Shown one piece after another: positions 1 through 6,202 of a stretch of DNA of 8,269 nt (positions are counted from its first letter, which is position 1; each line of letters opens with the position of its first letter). The translations under genes and the position numbers were made by a program. The notes beneath the pieces are model-generated. The model ran no database searches and was not told where the DNA came from. It was given only the letters and a program-made list of their open reading frames with translations. Source of the stretch: Bacteroidetes bacterium CG23_combo_of_CG06-09_8_20_14_all_32_9 (GTDB lineage: Bacteria; Bacteroidota; Bacteroidia; Bacteroidales; GWA2-32-17); NCBI GenBank assembly GCA_002771395.1, contig PCSS01000352.1, positions 1 through 8,269 on the forward strand, written 5' to 3'.

Positions 1-96
1 AATTATGAACAATTTATTAAAAAAGTAGTTTGCGATTGCATTACCGAAAAATTGATTAGATTACGAGTTCTGGCTATTATTCACAAAAAATACTGA
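1..96 (+). CDS. 3' end of an unidentified plus-strand gene (partial)
   Basis: Frame 1 of the plus strand is open from the window edge for 31 codons and ends with TGA at 94-96. The other two plus frames stop early, and the minus strand here holds only very short ORFs. The visible tail is mixed hydrophobic and basic and ends in IIHKKY, which is plausible as a protein C-terminus, but no family is recognisable. It would be convergent with sufD, with a 16-nt gap and no clear terminator hairpin between them. An open run of 31 codons can arise by chance, so this is a tentative call. Confidence 0.35.
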   Translation, partial: NYEQFIKKVVCDCITEKLIRLRVLAIIHKKY

Positions 97-112
97 AGAG
101 CCATAATTGATA

Positions 113-1480
113 TTATTTCCCGCAATTCACTTTACACTTGTTGCATCTTGATAATTCGCCGCGCAAGCGTTTTTCTACCAATCCGTTAATTTCATCTCGC
201 AATGGAGCAATAGAAATATTATCTGTAACATCGGTAGTAAAAGCCTGCATTAACAACTGACAGGATTCTTTTTTGGGAATGCCCCGTGAGCAAAGGTAAA
301 ACATTGCATCTTCATCTAATTGTCCGGTGGCAGAGCCGTGGCTGCATTTAACGTCATCGGCATAAATTTCGAGTTGGGGTTTTGAGCGTACCTTGGCTTC
401 GTTTGTAAGTAACAGGTTTTTATTCGACTGGTAAGCATCGGTTTTTTGAGCAGATTTATCAACTAAAATTCTTCCCGAAAAAATTCCTGTGGACGAATCG
501 TCAAGTATTCCTTTGTAAAGTTGAAAACTTTCACAATTTGGTGCAGTATGATGGATAAATGTATTGTTATCTATATGCTGAGTTTTATCGGCAAGCCACA
601 ACCCGTAAGAACGGCTATGTGAGTATGGTTCACTTAGATTTACAAATAAATTATTCCGAACAGTTCCACCGTAAAGTGTAACATATACAGAATTTACATT
701 GCTGCCTTCCTTTTGTGTAATAAAAGTATTTGAAATCTGAACGGAATGGTCATGTGCATTCTGTTGGCGATAAATTTCAGGTTTAGAATTTTTTGAGGCA
801 ATAACTTCTGTAGTGCTGTTTAAAAGGAAAGCTTGCGGATTAAGGCTGTGGTCGCAAATAACAATGCTTCCTGAGCTACCTTCTTCGGTTATTATAAGAT
901 TATAGGGTTGAATCATCAATTCATCAGTAGCAACTATTAGATTGATGAGCTGTACAGGCTTCTCTAAAACCACTCCTTTGGGGATATATACAAAAAGCCC
1001 GTCTTGGGCAAATGCCATGTTTAACATTGAAAGAGGATCTTTTATGTTCTCTATATGTTTTCCATAATATTTTTCTACAAGTTCGGGAAATTTTTTGGAG
1101 GCTTCAATAACACTTCCTGCCAGTACTCCGCCCTGTAGTTCCATCAGTTTATTTTCGGTATTGTAAAACCAGCCATTAACAAGCAACAAATAATTATCAA
1201 GTTCGGGAACATCGCAGGTAAACACTTCCCTAATATCCAGTGATAAAGGCTGAGGTGAGTACTGGCGTTTATATCCGCCAAAAAAAGCTGATTCGATGTT
1301 AGTATATTTGTACTGTTCGCTTTTTTTTGAAGGAAACCCTACCTTTTCAAACTCTGCAATAGATTTTAAACGGGTTTTATTTATAAAATCGGGAGTTTGT
1401 GCTGCAATCTGAGTATAATTTTTATTAAAAGCTGTTATCAACTCAGTTTTCCTTGAATATGTTTTTATTTCTTCGTTCAT
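113..1480 (-). CDS. sufD: Fe-S cluster assembly scaffold protein SufD
   Basis: This is SufD (455 aa), the subunit that pairs with SufB in the cytosolic SufBC2D scaffold where Fe-S clusters are built from sulfur delivered by a cysteine desulfurase. The C-terminal two thirds has the SufB/SufD beta-helix pattern. The hallmark segment DDVKCSHGSATG places Cys379 and His381 where E. coli SufD has Cys358 and His360, the residues implicated in cluster assembly at the SufB-SufD interface. The ATG at 1480 gives an N-terminus typical of Bacteroidetes SufD (SEQYKYTNIE near residue 55). The protein ends in RCNKCKVNCGK, with cysteines 446, 449 and 453. It lies downstream of sufC on the same strand, but 217 nt of repeat-rich DNA separate the two. 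Identity is near certain; a role for the Cys tail is only inferred. Confidence 0.96.
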   Translation of the reverse strand: MNEEIKTYSRKTELITAFNKNYTQIAAQTPDFINKTRLKSIAEFEKVGFPSKKSEQYKYTNIESAFFGGYKRQYSPQPLSLDIREVFTCDVPELDNYLLLVNGWFYNTENKLMELQGGVLAGSVIEASKKFPELVEKYYGKHIENIKDPLSMLNMAFAQDGLFVYIPKGVVLEKPVQLINLIVATDELMIQPYNLIITEEGSSGSIVICDHSLNPQAFLLNSTTEVIASKNSKPEIYRQQNAHDHSVQISNTFITQKEGSNVNSVYVTLYGGTVRNNLFVNLSEPYSHSRSYGLWLADKTQHIDNNTFIHHTAPNCESFQLYKGILDDSSTGIFSGRILVDKSAQKTDAYQSNKNLLLTNEAKVRSKPQLEIYADDVKCSHGSATGQLDEDAMFYLCSRGIPKKESCQLLMQAFTTDVTDNISIAPLRDEINGLVEKRLRGELSRCNKCKVNCGK

Positions 1481-1697
1481 AACCTAACGTGGACAAGCAA
1501 CAACCAAAAAGGTTAATAGTTATTTGTTATTAGTTTTAGTTTTTTAGTTAATTGTTTTAGTTCATTAGTTAGCCCTTCGCTAATTGCTAATTGAAAAACC
1601 ATAACCAGAAACTATGAAAACCATAACCAAAAACTAAAAACCAAAAACTAAATATTCTGCCAAAATTAGTCAAAAGTTAAAAAGTAAGATACTAAAA
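1481..1697. repeat. Word-repeat spacer between sufC and sufD
   Basis: This spacer has no ORF of note. Most of it (about 1505-1660) consists of degenerate copies of one short word. On the plus strand the left half repeats TTAGTT and TTTTAGTT units, and the right half repeats ACCATAACCA and AAAACTAA units (AAACCATAACC begins near 1596 and again near 1620). The right half is roughly the reverse complement of the left in character, so the RNA could fold back weakly. No good promoter is visible, so sufD is probably transcribed with sufC through this spacer. Confidence 0.6.
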
Positions 1698-2450
1698 TTA
1701 AATTGCATATTCTTTTTTAATCCAATCATAGCCTTTTTCTTCGAGTTCAATTGCAAGTTCTTTTCCGGCGGTTTTAACAATTTGTCCATTATACAAAACA
1801 TGAACCACATCAGGAACTATATAATTGAGCAGACGCTGATAATGCGTAATAACAATAGTTGCATTGTCGCGACGTTTTAATTTGTTTACTCCGGTAGCCA
1901 CAATTCGCAGAGCATCAATATCAAGACCAGAGTCAGTTTCATCAAGTATAGCAAGTTTAGGTTCAAGCATAGCCATCTGAAAAATTTCATTTTTCTTTTT
2001 TTCGCCACCCGAAAAGCCTTCATTTACGGAACGATTAGTAAGTTGTGAATCAATCTCTACTAATTCTTTCTTTTCGCGCATCAATTTTAAGAAATCTGAT
2101 GAATTGAGTAATGGTAACCCACGGTATTTATGAATTTCATTTACGGCTGTGCGCATAAAATTAACCATACTTACACCCGGAATTTCGGTAGGGTATTGAA
2201 ATGCCAAAAAAATGCCCATACGTGCACGGTCTTCGGGCAACATTTCTAAAAGATTTTTTCCTTCAAAAAGAACTTCACCGCCTGTAACTTCAAATAATTC
2301 GCGTCCCGCAAGTACCATAGCAAGTGTGCTTTTCCCCGAACCGTTAGGTCCCATAATAGCGTGCACCTCACCGGCTTTTACTTTAATGTTAATTCCTTTT
2401 AAAATTTGTTTTCCGTTAACGGATACTTTTAAGTTTTTGATGGTAAGCAT
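1698..2450 (-). CDS. sufC: Fe-S cluster assembly ATPase SufC
   Basis: SufC (250 aa) is the ABC-type ATPase of the SufBC2D complex. ATP binding makes the two SufC subunits dimerise, which opens the SufB-SufD interface for cluster assembly. It is cytosolic and has no membrane partner. All nucleotide-binding elements are present: Walker A GPNGSGKST (34-42), Q-loop Gln85 in AFQYP, ABC signature FSGGEKKK (146-153), Walker B LAILDE (166-171) with catalytic Glu171, D-loop SGLD (174-177) and switch His203. Length and motif spacing are normal for the family. The ATG at 2450 begins the usual MLTIKNL strand. In this window sufC no longer follows sufB directly: a 3.4-kb block of unrelated genes and its spacers lies between them, and sufC has its own promoter-like sequence. 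Confidence 0.97.
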   Translation of the reverse strand: MLTIKNLKVSVNGKQILKGINIKVKAGEVHAIMGPNGSGKSTLAMVLAGRELFEVTGGEVLFEGKNLLEMLPEDRARMGIFLAFQYPTEIPGVSMVNFMRTAVNEIHKYRGLPLLNSSDFLKLMREKKELVEIDSQLTNRSVNEGFSGGEKKKNEIFQMAMLEPKLAILDETDSGLDIDALRIVATGVNKLKRRDNATIVITHYQRLLNYIVPDVVHVLYNGQIVKTAGKELAIELEEKGYDWIKKEYAI

Positions 2451-2478
2451 AATATTTAGGTTTTTATTAGAATTTTAG

Positions 2479-2509
2479 AAAATTTAAGGTAATTTTGGCA
2501 TCTTTCAAA
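2479..2509 (-). promoter_or_regulatory. Candidate Bacteroidetes-type promoter for sufCD
   Basis: On the minus strand, TTTG (plus-strand CAAA at 2506-2509) is followed after exactly 19 nt by TAAATTTT (plus-strand AAAATTTA at 2479-2486). This is close to the Bacteroidetes -33/-7 pair TTTG and TAnnTTTG, with one mismatch in the last -7 base. It would start transcripts about 20 nt before the sufC ATG. AT-rich DNA gives such matches by chance, so this is a candidate only. Confidence 0.4.
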
Positions 2510-2523
2510 ATTGCTGAAAAGTT

Positions 2524-2547
2524 TATACTGGGCGCAGCCGAAGTATA
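2524..2547. repeat. Imperfect hairpin between the cassette and sufC
   Basis: TATACT (2524-2529) and AGTATA (2542-2547) form a 6-bp stem around a GC-rich core, GGGCGCAGCCGA, which can itself pair GGC with GCC. It is the only GC-rich patch in this spacer. It lies just downstream of the methyltransferase remnant and upstream of the sufC promoter candidate, so it could end cassette transcripts, but no clean T-tract follows on the minus strand. It may equally be a dispersed repeat. Confidence 0.4.
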
Positions 2548-2558
2548 GTTTACAATTT

Positions 2559-2590
2559 CATTGTTTCATTGTTTTATTGTTTCATTGTTA
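2559..2590. repeat. Four tandem 8-bp units of CATTGTTT type
   Basis: Four consecutive octamers read CATTGTTT, CATTGTTT, TATTGTTT and CATTGTTA, an almost perfect microsatellite-like array between the methyltransferase remnant and sufC. Its copy number could vary by slippage. No function is visible. Confidence 0.75.
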
Positions 2591-2618
2591 TTTAACCATT
2601 TAGCAATTTTTATGTCTT

Positions 2619-3089
2619 TTATTTTTTCTTCATTATGAATAAATGCTTAAATCCCCGCAGATAAAAATTAAATCGTCTTGCCCGGTTATGCCAAAGACCA
2701 GTGTTTGATGTTTGGTTGTGGCGGGTTACGCAAATTGTGTCCATCGGCTCAAAATATTTTTCTAATCTTTGATATAATAAAAATCCGGTCGGTGTAAATT
2801 TCCTTTTGAGCCACTGGTCGCCAATGAGCCACGATACAACTTTGTTTGGTTTCAAAATTCTGTGAATTTCTTTTGCAACTTTCTCTAACTCGTCAAAAAA
2901 ATCTGGTTTCTCACAGGAAATTTTTCCGATACAGTTTTTATCATTTGAATATTTTATGTTATCGGAATACGGTGAGTCAATAAAAACGAAATCAACGCTG
3001 TTGTCGGCAAGCGGAATATTTCTTGCGTCATTTTTTATTATATCTGTTCGCACAACATTCAAATCGTATCCAATAACTTTTCTATTCAA
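2619..3089 (-). CDS. DNA methyltransferase, N-terminally truncated (likely broken)
   Basis: This 156-aa frame carries the C-terminal part of an N4-cytosine/N6-adenine type DNA methyltransferase. Visible are the strand-2 motif VIGYDLN (5-11), Asp21 in NDARNIPL, motif IV DSPY (38-41, a variant of DPPY, the catalytic loop), KEIHRILKP (68-76) and a conserved-looking tail, RHNQTSNTGLWHNRA and NFYLRGFKHLFI. The FxGxG motif I that binds S-adenosylmethionine should lie just before VIGYDLN but is absent. The only start in this frame is TTG at 3089 (or ATT at 3110), because TAG TAA sit at 3119-3114. The same frame upstream encodes TIRNIAKE, which continues the methylase fold, so the missing part was lost and does not merely lie in another frame. 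A 50-aa ORF runs into this start with a TTGA overlap. The protein is probably inactive unless an unseen frameshift or partner supplies the N-terminus. Confidence 0.75.
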   Translation of the reverse strand: MNRKVIGYDLNVVRTDIIKNDARNIPLADNSVDFVFIDSPYSDNIKYSNDKNCIGKISCEKPDFFDELEKVAKEIHRILKPNKVVSWLIGDQWLKRKFTPTGFLLYQRLEKYFEPMDTICVTRHNQTSNTGLWHNRARRFNFYLRGFKHLFIMKKK

Positions 3090-3238
3090 TTCTTTTGCGA
3101 TATTTCTAATGGTTTACTATAGTAAATACATAACGGTTGCCTTTCCTCCGCTTCCGCTAAAAGATATTTTTCTTCTATGGTTCTATCTTGAAGTGTTTTA
3201 CTTTTTATTGCTTGAAGTTTTTTTGAGAATTTTTTCAT
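3086..3238 (-). CDS. Small ORF (50 aa), possible former start of the methyltransferase gene
   Basis: The ATG at 3238 overlaps the stop of the preceding small ORF as ATGA, and its own TGA overlaps the TTG start of the methyltransferase remnant as TTGA. Such overlaps suggest coupled translation. The product begins MKKFSKKLQAIKSK, is strongly basic and Glu-rich (EEKYLLAEAEERQ) and ends in SQKN. I recognise no family. The methyltransferase frame is -1 relative to this one. Either this was once the beginning of the methyltransferase reading frame, now fused to the wrong frame after a deletion, or it is an independent small protein. Confidence 0.4.
   Translation of the reverse strand: MKKFSKKLQAIKSKTLQDRTIEEKYLLAEAEERQPLCIYYSKPLEISQKN
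3113..3126. repeat. Perfect 14-bp palindrome TTTACTATAGTAAA
   Basis: TTTACTATAGTAAA is exactly self-complementary. On the minus strand it creates the TAG TAA double stop that closes the methyltransferase frame. It lies at the point where that frame stops resembling a methylase, so it may be a scar of insertion, excision or deletion. Confidence 0.7.
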
Positions 3239-3441
3239 TGTAAATAGAATTTTTTGGTGAGTAGATAAATTTCTTTTCTTACCAATTTCTTTTTTCTATT
3301 TCTTTCATCCTCATATTCAAGGAGGAGAGTTTGTAGGAGAAACAGTAATTCTCTTTTAAATTTATTTATGATATTTGGTTTTTCATTGTGGGTTTCAGTA
3401 GTTATGAAAGACCATTCTTTTGGAAGGATTATATTTTTCAT
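3235..3441 (-). CDS. Small conserved-position ORF (68 aa), function unknown
   Basis: I chose the ATG at 3441, two bases after the ATPase stop codon (TAACTATG). An in-frame TTG at 3456 would give 73 aa and overlap the ATPase end, which is less likely. The product starts MKNIILPKEW. Its middle can form an amphipathic helix (KRELLFLLQTLLLEYEDERN), and it ends with a very basic stretch (RNRKKKLVRKE). No known family is recognisable. Its tight fit between the ATPase stop and the next ATGA overlap argues that it is translated as part of the cassette. It could also be the surviving start of a larger lost gene, for instance a nuclease. Confidence 0.5.
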   Translation of the reverse strand: MKNIILPKEWSFITTETHNEKPNIINKFKRELLFLLQTLLLEYEDERNRKKKLVRKEIYLLTKKFYLQ

Positions 3442-3443
3442 AG

Positions 3444-5315
3444 TTAAAATTTCCAATTAAAAATAATTTCCTGAATTTTATGTAAATATTTTTTTTGCAT
3501 CTCGTTGATTGCCAAATTAAATGAGTCTATTTCGTTACCGGGTATTTTAATATCTGTTTCAATTTTTGTACGAGCAAGTTGTTTGCAAAATGCCTCACCG
3601 ACTAATTCCGCCACTAATAATTTTCCCGTTTCGTTTTCAATGCCTTCAAAACCGCTTTTAATAAATTTATTAGTAGATGGGAAATTTACATTAATCCAGA
3701 TGATTCCAGTTTGGCTTTCATAAAACACTCTTTGGTTTTCGCCCTTTATGTTATTCTCATCTAATTTTATTTCAGTAATAAACCCTCCCTTTCTTTTGGG
3801 TTTTCTTTTGCCTATTTCTTTTGGGGGCGCCACTTTAATTTTTGCAGATACAGTTCTACTGCCAAGTTGAACAGTTATTGTTGCTTCTGCACCTTCAATT
3901 GTGCCAACAACCTTGAAATACTTTGACCATAATTTTTCGGGATATTTAGATGACTTTTCAAGTTTTGTGGTAGATGTCAAGGAATAAATTTCTTTGCTGT
4001 TGTCGGAATGAATTTGGATTTCTGTTCCCTCTTTATCCACAATTTCAGTGGGCGCTACTATTAATAATATTCTTGGTTTATCTAATTGAACATTAGCTAT
4101 TGAAGGAATAATAGTAAGGTCATTTATATCTGGAGGAGTATCTGGCGGAGGTTCAAATTCTCCTTCCAATTCATTTTTTGCGAGCTCATTAAGCAAGTTG
4201 CATAATTTCTTTAACATTTTATTTGTCGTTTCTTTTACTGCTTTGTCTGGCTTTTTTTCTAAATTTTTTCTTTTCTCTGAGATAAACGGTTCTAAAATTT
4301 TATCTATTGTATTAGACAACATTTGGCAATAATCATGTCGCCATTCTAATCCTCCTCGTGTCGGATTGATAATTCCAATTTCCTCTTTTCTTATTTTATC
4401 ATCTAAATCATAACAAATTATTTCGCCAAAGAAATAAAGAGCGGCAGGGTCACTGGAATATTGAGATTGATTATATTGATTATCCAAAATTGCTCCATTA
4501 GTTTTAACTAAAATGCCTGCTAATCCAAGTGGATTGTTTTTTTGAAAATCAAGTTGATTATCACTTTCATAAATTCTCACCGTTGCCTTTCCCTCATTGT
4601 TTGAGAGGGTAATTTCTTTTTCAAAAATCTTTTTACCTGTGGGATAAGAAAACTTTATTTGGGTTGAGATTTGCTTATTTCCTCTTTTGACATCAACAAA
4701 TGTTAGTTTAATATTTCTTTTGGATGAACTATTTATATCTCTTAATGATAAATGTTTAGAGAGCTGTTCTTTAAACTTATCAAACTCTGGAATTTTGATG
4801 GATTCGTTTTGAATAGAAATGTCAACTACTGTTCCATTATTTTCATTTGTTTCAACAAGATTCTTTAGTTGTTCATTGTCATATTGTGATTTTTTTGTTT
4901 TCTCATCTATCCATAATGATGTAGAACATTGCTTCTTATCTTTAACTGTAATAATTCGTCCCTCGCCTAAAGCAATGATGGTTTCCTTTAGTCCTCTGCC
5001 AAATAAAGCCCTTACGGTTTTTGTTGTTTCATATCCACTGGTATCACCCGCAAACACAAGTGCCTTCTTTTCTAAATATTCTTGGGTCATTCCTTCCGCA
5101 TAATCTTTTATAATTAGTTTTTCGCAAATTCCTCCTTTCTTTCTGTTAAGAAAAATCTCAATTTCTCCTTTTGTATTTTTCCCCTCATTTTCCAACCTTT
5201 TGTAACTATCATCAGCATTGGTTATTAACTCAACAAGCCCGTCAATCAAATTTTTGATGGTTGTTTTTGCTAATTGTTCTATTAATCTCGGGTTGATAGG
5301 TAAATCTTTAGCCAT
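3444..5315 (-). CDS. GHKL-family (MORC/MutL-like) ATPase of a restriction-type system
   Basis: This 623-aa protein has an N-terminal Bergerat-fold ATPase. The N-box is ELITNADDSY (Glu29 as general base, Asn33 for magnesium), the G1-like loop is DYAEGM (71-76), and the G2 loop GRGLKE (106-111) follows a flexible ATP-lid region. Residues about 200-340 look like the S5/transducer part (GLAGILVKTNGAILD at 263-277, NPTRGGLEWRHDYC at 317-330). Then come a basic/coiled segment, a proline-rich linker (388-396), a beta-rich Ig-like domain (about 400-496), a very basic linker (KRKPKRKG, 503-510) and a C-terminal domain with YESQTGIIWINVNFP. MORC-like GHKL ATPases of this type are known from predicted bacterial restriction-modification systems, where ATP-driven clamping or remodelling of DNA is proposed. 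The start is ATG at 5315, three bases after the stop of the upstream gene. The fold is sure; a defence role is inferred from family and neighbours. No nuclease motif was found. Confidence 0.85.
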   Translation of the reverse strand: MAKDLPINPRLIEQLAKTTIKNLIDGLVELITNADDSYKRLENEGKNTKGEIEIFLNRKKGGICEKLIIKDYAEGMTQEYLEKKALVFAGDTSGYETTKTVRALFGRGLKETIIALGEGRIITVKDKKQCSTSLWIDEKTKKSQYDNEQLKNLVETNENNGTVVDISIQNESIKIPEFDKFKEQLSKHLSLRDINSSSKRNIKLTFVDVKRGNKQISTQIKFSYPTGKKIFEKEITLSNNEGKATVRIYESDNQLDFQKNNPLGLAGILVKTNGAILDNQYNQSQYSSDPAALYFFGEIICYDLDDKIRKEEIGIINPTRGGLEWRHDYCQMLSNTIDKILEPFISEKRKNLEKKPDKAVKETTNKMLKKLCNLLNELAKNELEGEFEPPPDTPPDINDLTIIPSIANVQLDKPRILLIVAPTEIVDKEGTEIQIHSDNSKEIYSLTSTTKLEKSSKYPEKLWSKYFKVVGTIEGAEATITVQLGSRTVSAKIKVAPPKEIGKRKPKRKGGFITEIKLDENNIKGENQRVFYESQTGIIWINVNFPSTNKFIKSGFEGIENETGKLLVAELVGEAFCKQLARTKIETDIKIPGNEIDSFNLAINEMQKKYLHKIQEIIFNWKF

Positions 5316-5318
5316 AAA

Positions 5319-6011
5319 TTATGTTTTAAAAATTTTATTTTCACAAAGCAGTAGAAAATTTATTATCTCTTTTTCTCTGTATTCCTTTGCGAGATTTTTA
5401 AAATAAACTAAATTTTGTTTTACCACTCGTTGAGGTGTTTCCAAAGTGCAGCGAAGCAGATTTCGGAACTCGGGTTCAGTTATAGAATATGTATCCGGAT
5501 TTTCAGCAAACTTTTTATAACAGTTACTTTGTCGGATGTATTCTATTAATTTATCGTCAATGCTTCTTATAGTAGGAGAGGATTTTTTCTTCACATATTG
5601 TGAAGTATAACCGTTTATGAGTATGTATTCTGTTTTTTTAGCAAGAGATATTCCAAACTCTGTGAGTTTAAATTCGCCAGGCGATTTTTTACCGCCTATT
5701 CCACCAACCGCTAACCCTTTTTTTCTCAGTGTTCTTGTTGCCCTGTCAAATTTTAAAGTATCGGGCCAGTTTGGATAACGTTTAAGTCCAAAAACTTTAG
5801 GAAACAACATAAAACATTCAGCAACCAATCTTTCAAAAGTGCAGGTTTCTTTCTTTTGCAATACCGAATATATTCCAAATATCATCAGGTTCAGTATAGG
5901 AATTTGAGTATAAATTTCTTCTTTTGAGATAAATGGTGTTTGCACCTTGAGGTATTGTACCATCGGTTCTTCTGCTATATCTATATTTTTGTTTTGTTTT
6001 GTCTTTAACAT
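5319..6011 (-). CDS. Winged-helix-like protein, first gene of the cassette
   Basis: The 230-aa product shows a helix-rich domain (about 38-128) that resembles a winged helix: a long helix through NLMIFGIYSVLQ, then FERLVAECFMLFPKVFGLKRYPNWPD, a basic recognition-helix candidate FDRATRTLRKKGL, and the wing/strand FKLTEFGISLAK. The C-terminal part (about 165-228) is helical, with LLRCTLETPQRVVKQNLVYFKNLA and INFLLLCEN. No signal peptide or membrane segment is seen. Proteins of this look often stand beside GHKL ATPases and methylases in restriction-type operons, which suggests a DNA-binding specificity subunit or regulator; I cannot assign a named family. The ATG at 6011 is preferred over Met17 because a TAACTTTG promoter ends only about 20 nt upstream. 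The gene ends three bases before the ATPase start, so the two are surely co-transcribed. Confidence 0.7.
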   Translation of the reverse strand: MLKTKQNKNIDIAEEPMVQYLKVQTPFISKEEIYTQIPILNLMIFGIYSVLQKKETCTFERLVAECFMLFPKVFGLKRYPNWPDTLKFDRATRTLRKKGLAVGGIGGKKSPGEFKLTEFGISLAKKTEYILINGYTSQYVKKKSSPTIRSIDDKLIEYIRQSNCYKKFAENPDTYSITEPEFRNLLRCTLETPQRVVKQNLVYFKNLAKEYREKEIINFLLLCENKIFKT

Positions 6012-6031
6012 TTGTTATCTTTTATTAGTTG

Positions 6032-6039
6032 CAAAGTTA
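6032..6039 (-). promoter_or_regulatory. Bacteroidetes -7 element of the cassette promoter
   Basis: The minus strand reads TAACTTTG, a full match to TAnnTTTG, placing transcription start near 6025, about 14 nt ahead of the first cassette gene. The -33 side is only T-rich, without a clear TTTG at the usual distance. The cassette therefore appears to have its own promoter downstream of sufB. Confidence 0.6.
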
Positions 6040-6055
6040 CAATTTTTTAAATTGT
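6039..6055. promoter_or_regulatory. Palindrome abutting the cassette -7 element (operator candidate)
   Basis: ACAATTT and AAATTGT form a perfect 7-bp inverted repeat with a 3-nt centre. It touches the -7 box and fills the space between -7 and -33, a classical place for a repressor site. The first cassette gene encodes a winged-helix-like protein that could bind here and control its own operon. This is inference from position and symmetry. Confidence 0.45.
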
Positions 6056-6069
6056 ATTAATAAAAGGGT

Positions 6070-6095
6070 GTAAAATTTCTTATAACCGATTTTAC
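6070..6095. repeat. Inverted repeat GTAAAAT / ATTTTAC
   Basis: GTAAAAT (6070-6076) and ATTTTAC (6089-6095) are exact 7-bp arms around 12 nt. It lies upstream of the -33 zone of the cassette promoter and could be a second control site, or chance symmetry in AT-rich DNA. Confidence 0.35.
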
Positions 6096-6130
6096 GCAAA
6101 ATAAAGTAAATAAGCCCCAAGTCCTAAAGT

Positions 6131-6202
6131 TGGCAGCAGTAGTTGGCAGTTCTGCCTACTGCCGCTTGTTTTGGCTACTGCTACTGCTCACTGCCGCTTG
6201 TT
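6131..6202. repeat. GC-richer repeat block downstream of sufB
   Basis: The 13-mer ACTGCCGCTTGTT occurs at 6158-6170 and again at 6190-6202, 32 bp apart, with ACTGCTACTGCT words between. TTGGCAGCAGTAG is followed by TTGGCAGTTCTGCC, so GCAGTAG (6137-6143) can pair with CTACTGC (6156-6162), and GGCAG with CTGCC. The block stands out as much richer in G and C than its surroundings. It may act as a weak transcript end for sufB, but no T-tract follows the stems. Confidence 0.6.

Noticed and set aside
1..112. Start of sufS or sufE directly after sufD
   Set aside because: The minus strand here has only very short ORFs with early stops and no cysteine desulfurase-like sequence.
1596..1660. CRISPR-like array from repeated AACCATAACC words
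   Set aside because: Units are short, degenerate and directly adjacent, with no uniform spacers and no cas genes.
3120..3140. Integron attC-like core (ATAACGGTTG) near the methyltransferase break
   Set aside because: No complementary core or folded attC arm is found nearby, and no integrase is in the window.
2956..3243. A 95-aa plus-strand frame with membrane-like segments over the broken methyltransferase region
   Set aside because: It overlaps the clear methylase motifs on the minus strand. Its hydrophobicity comes from reading Lys/Glu-rich codons backwards, and there is no promoter or partner.
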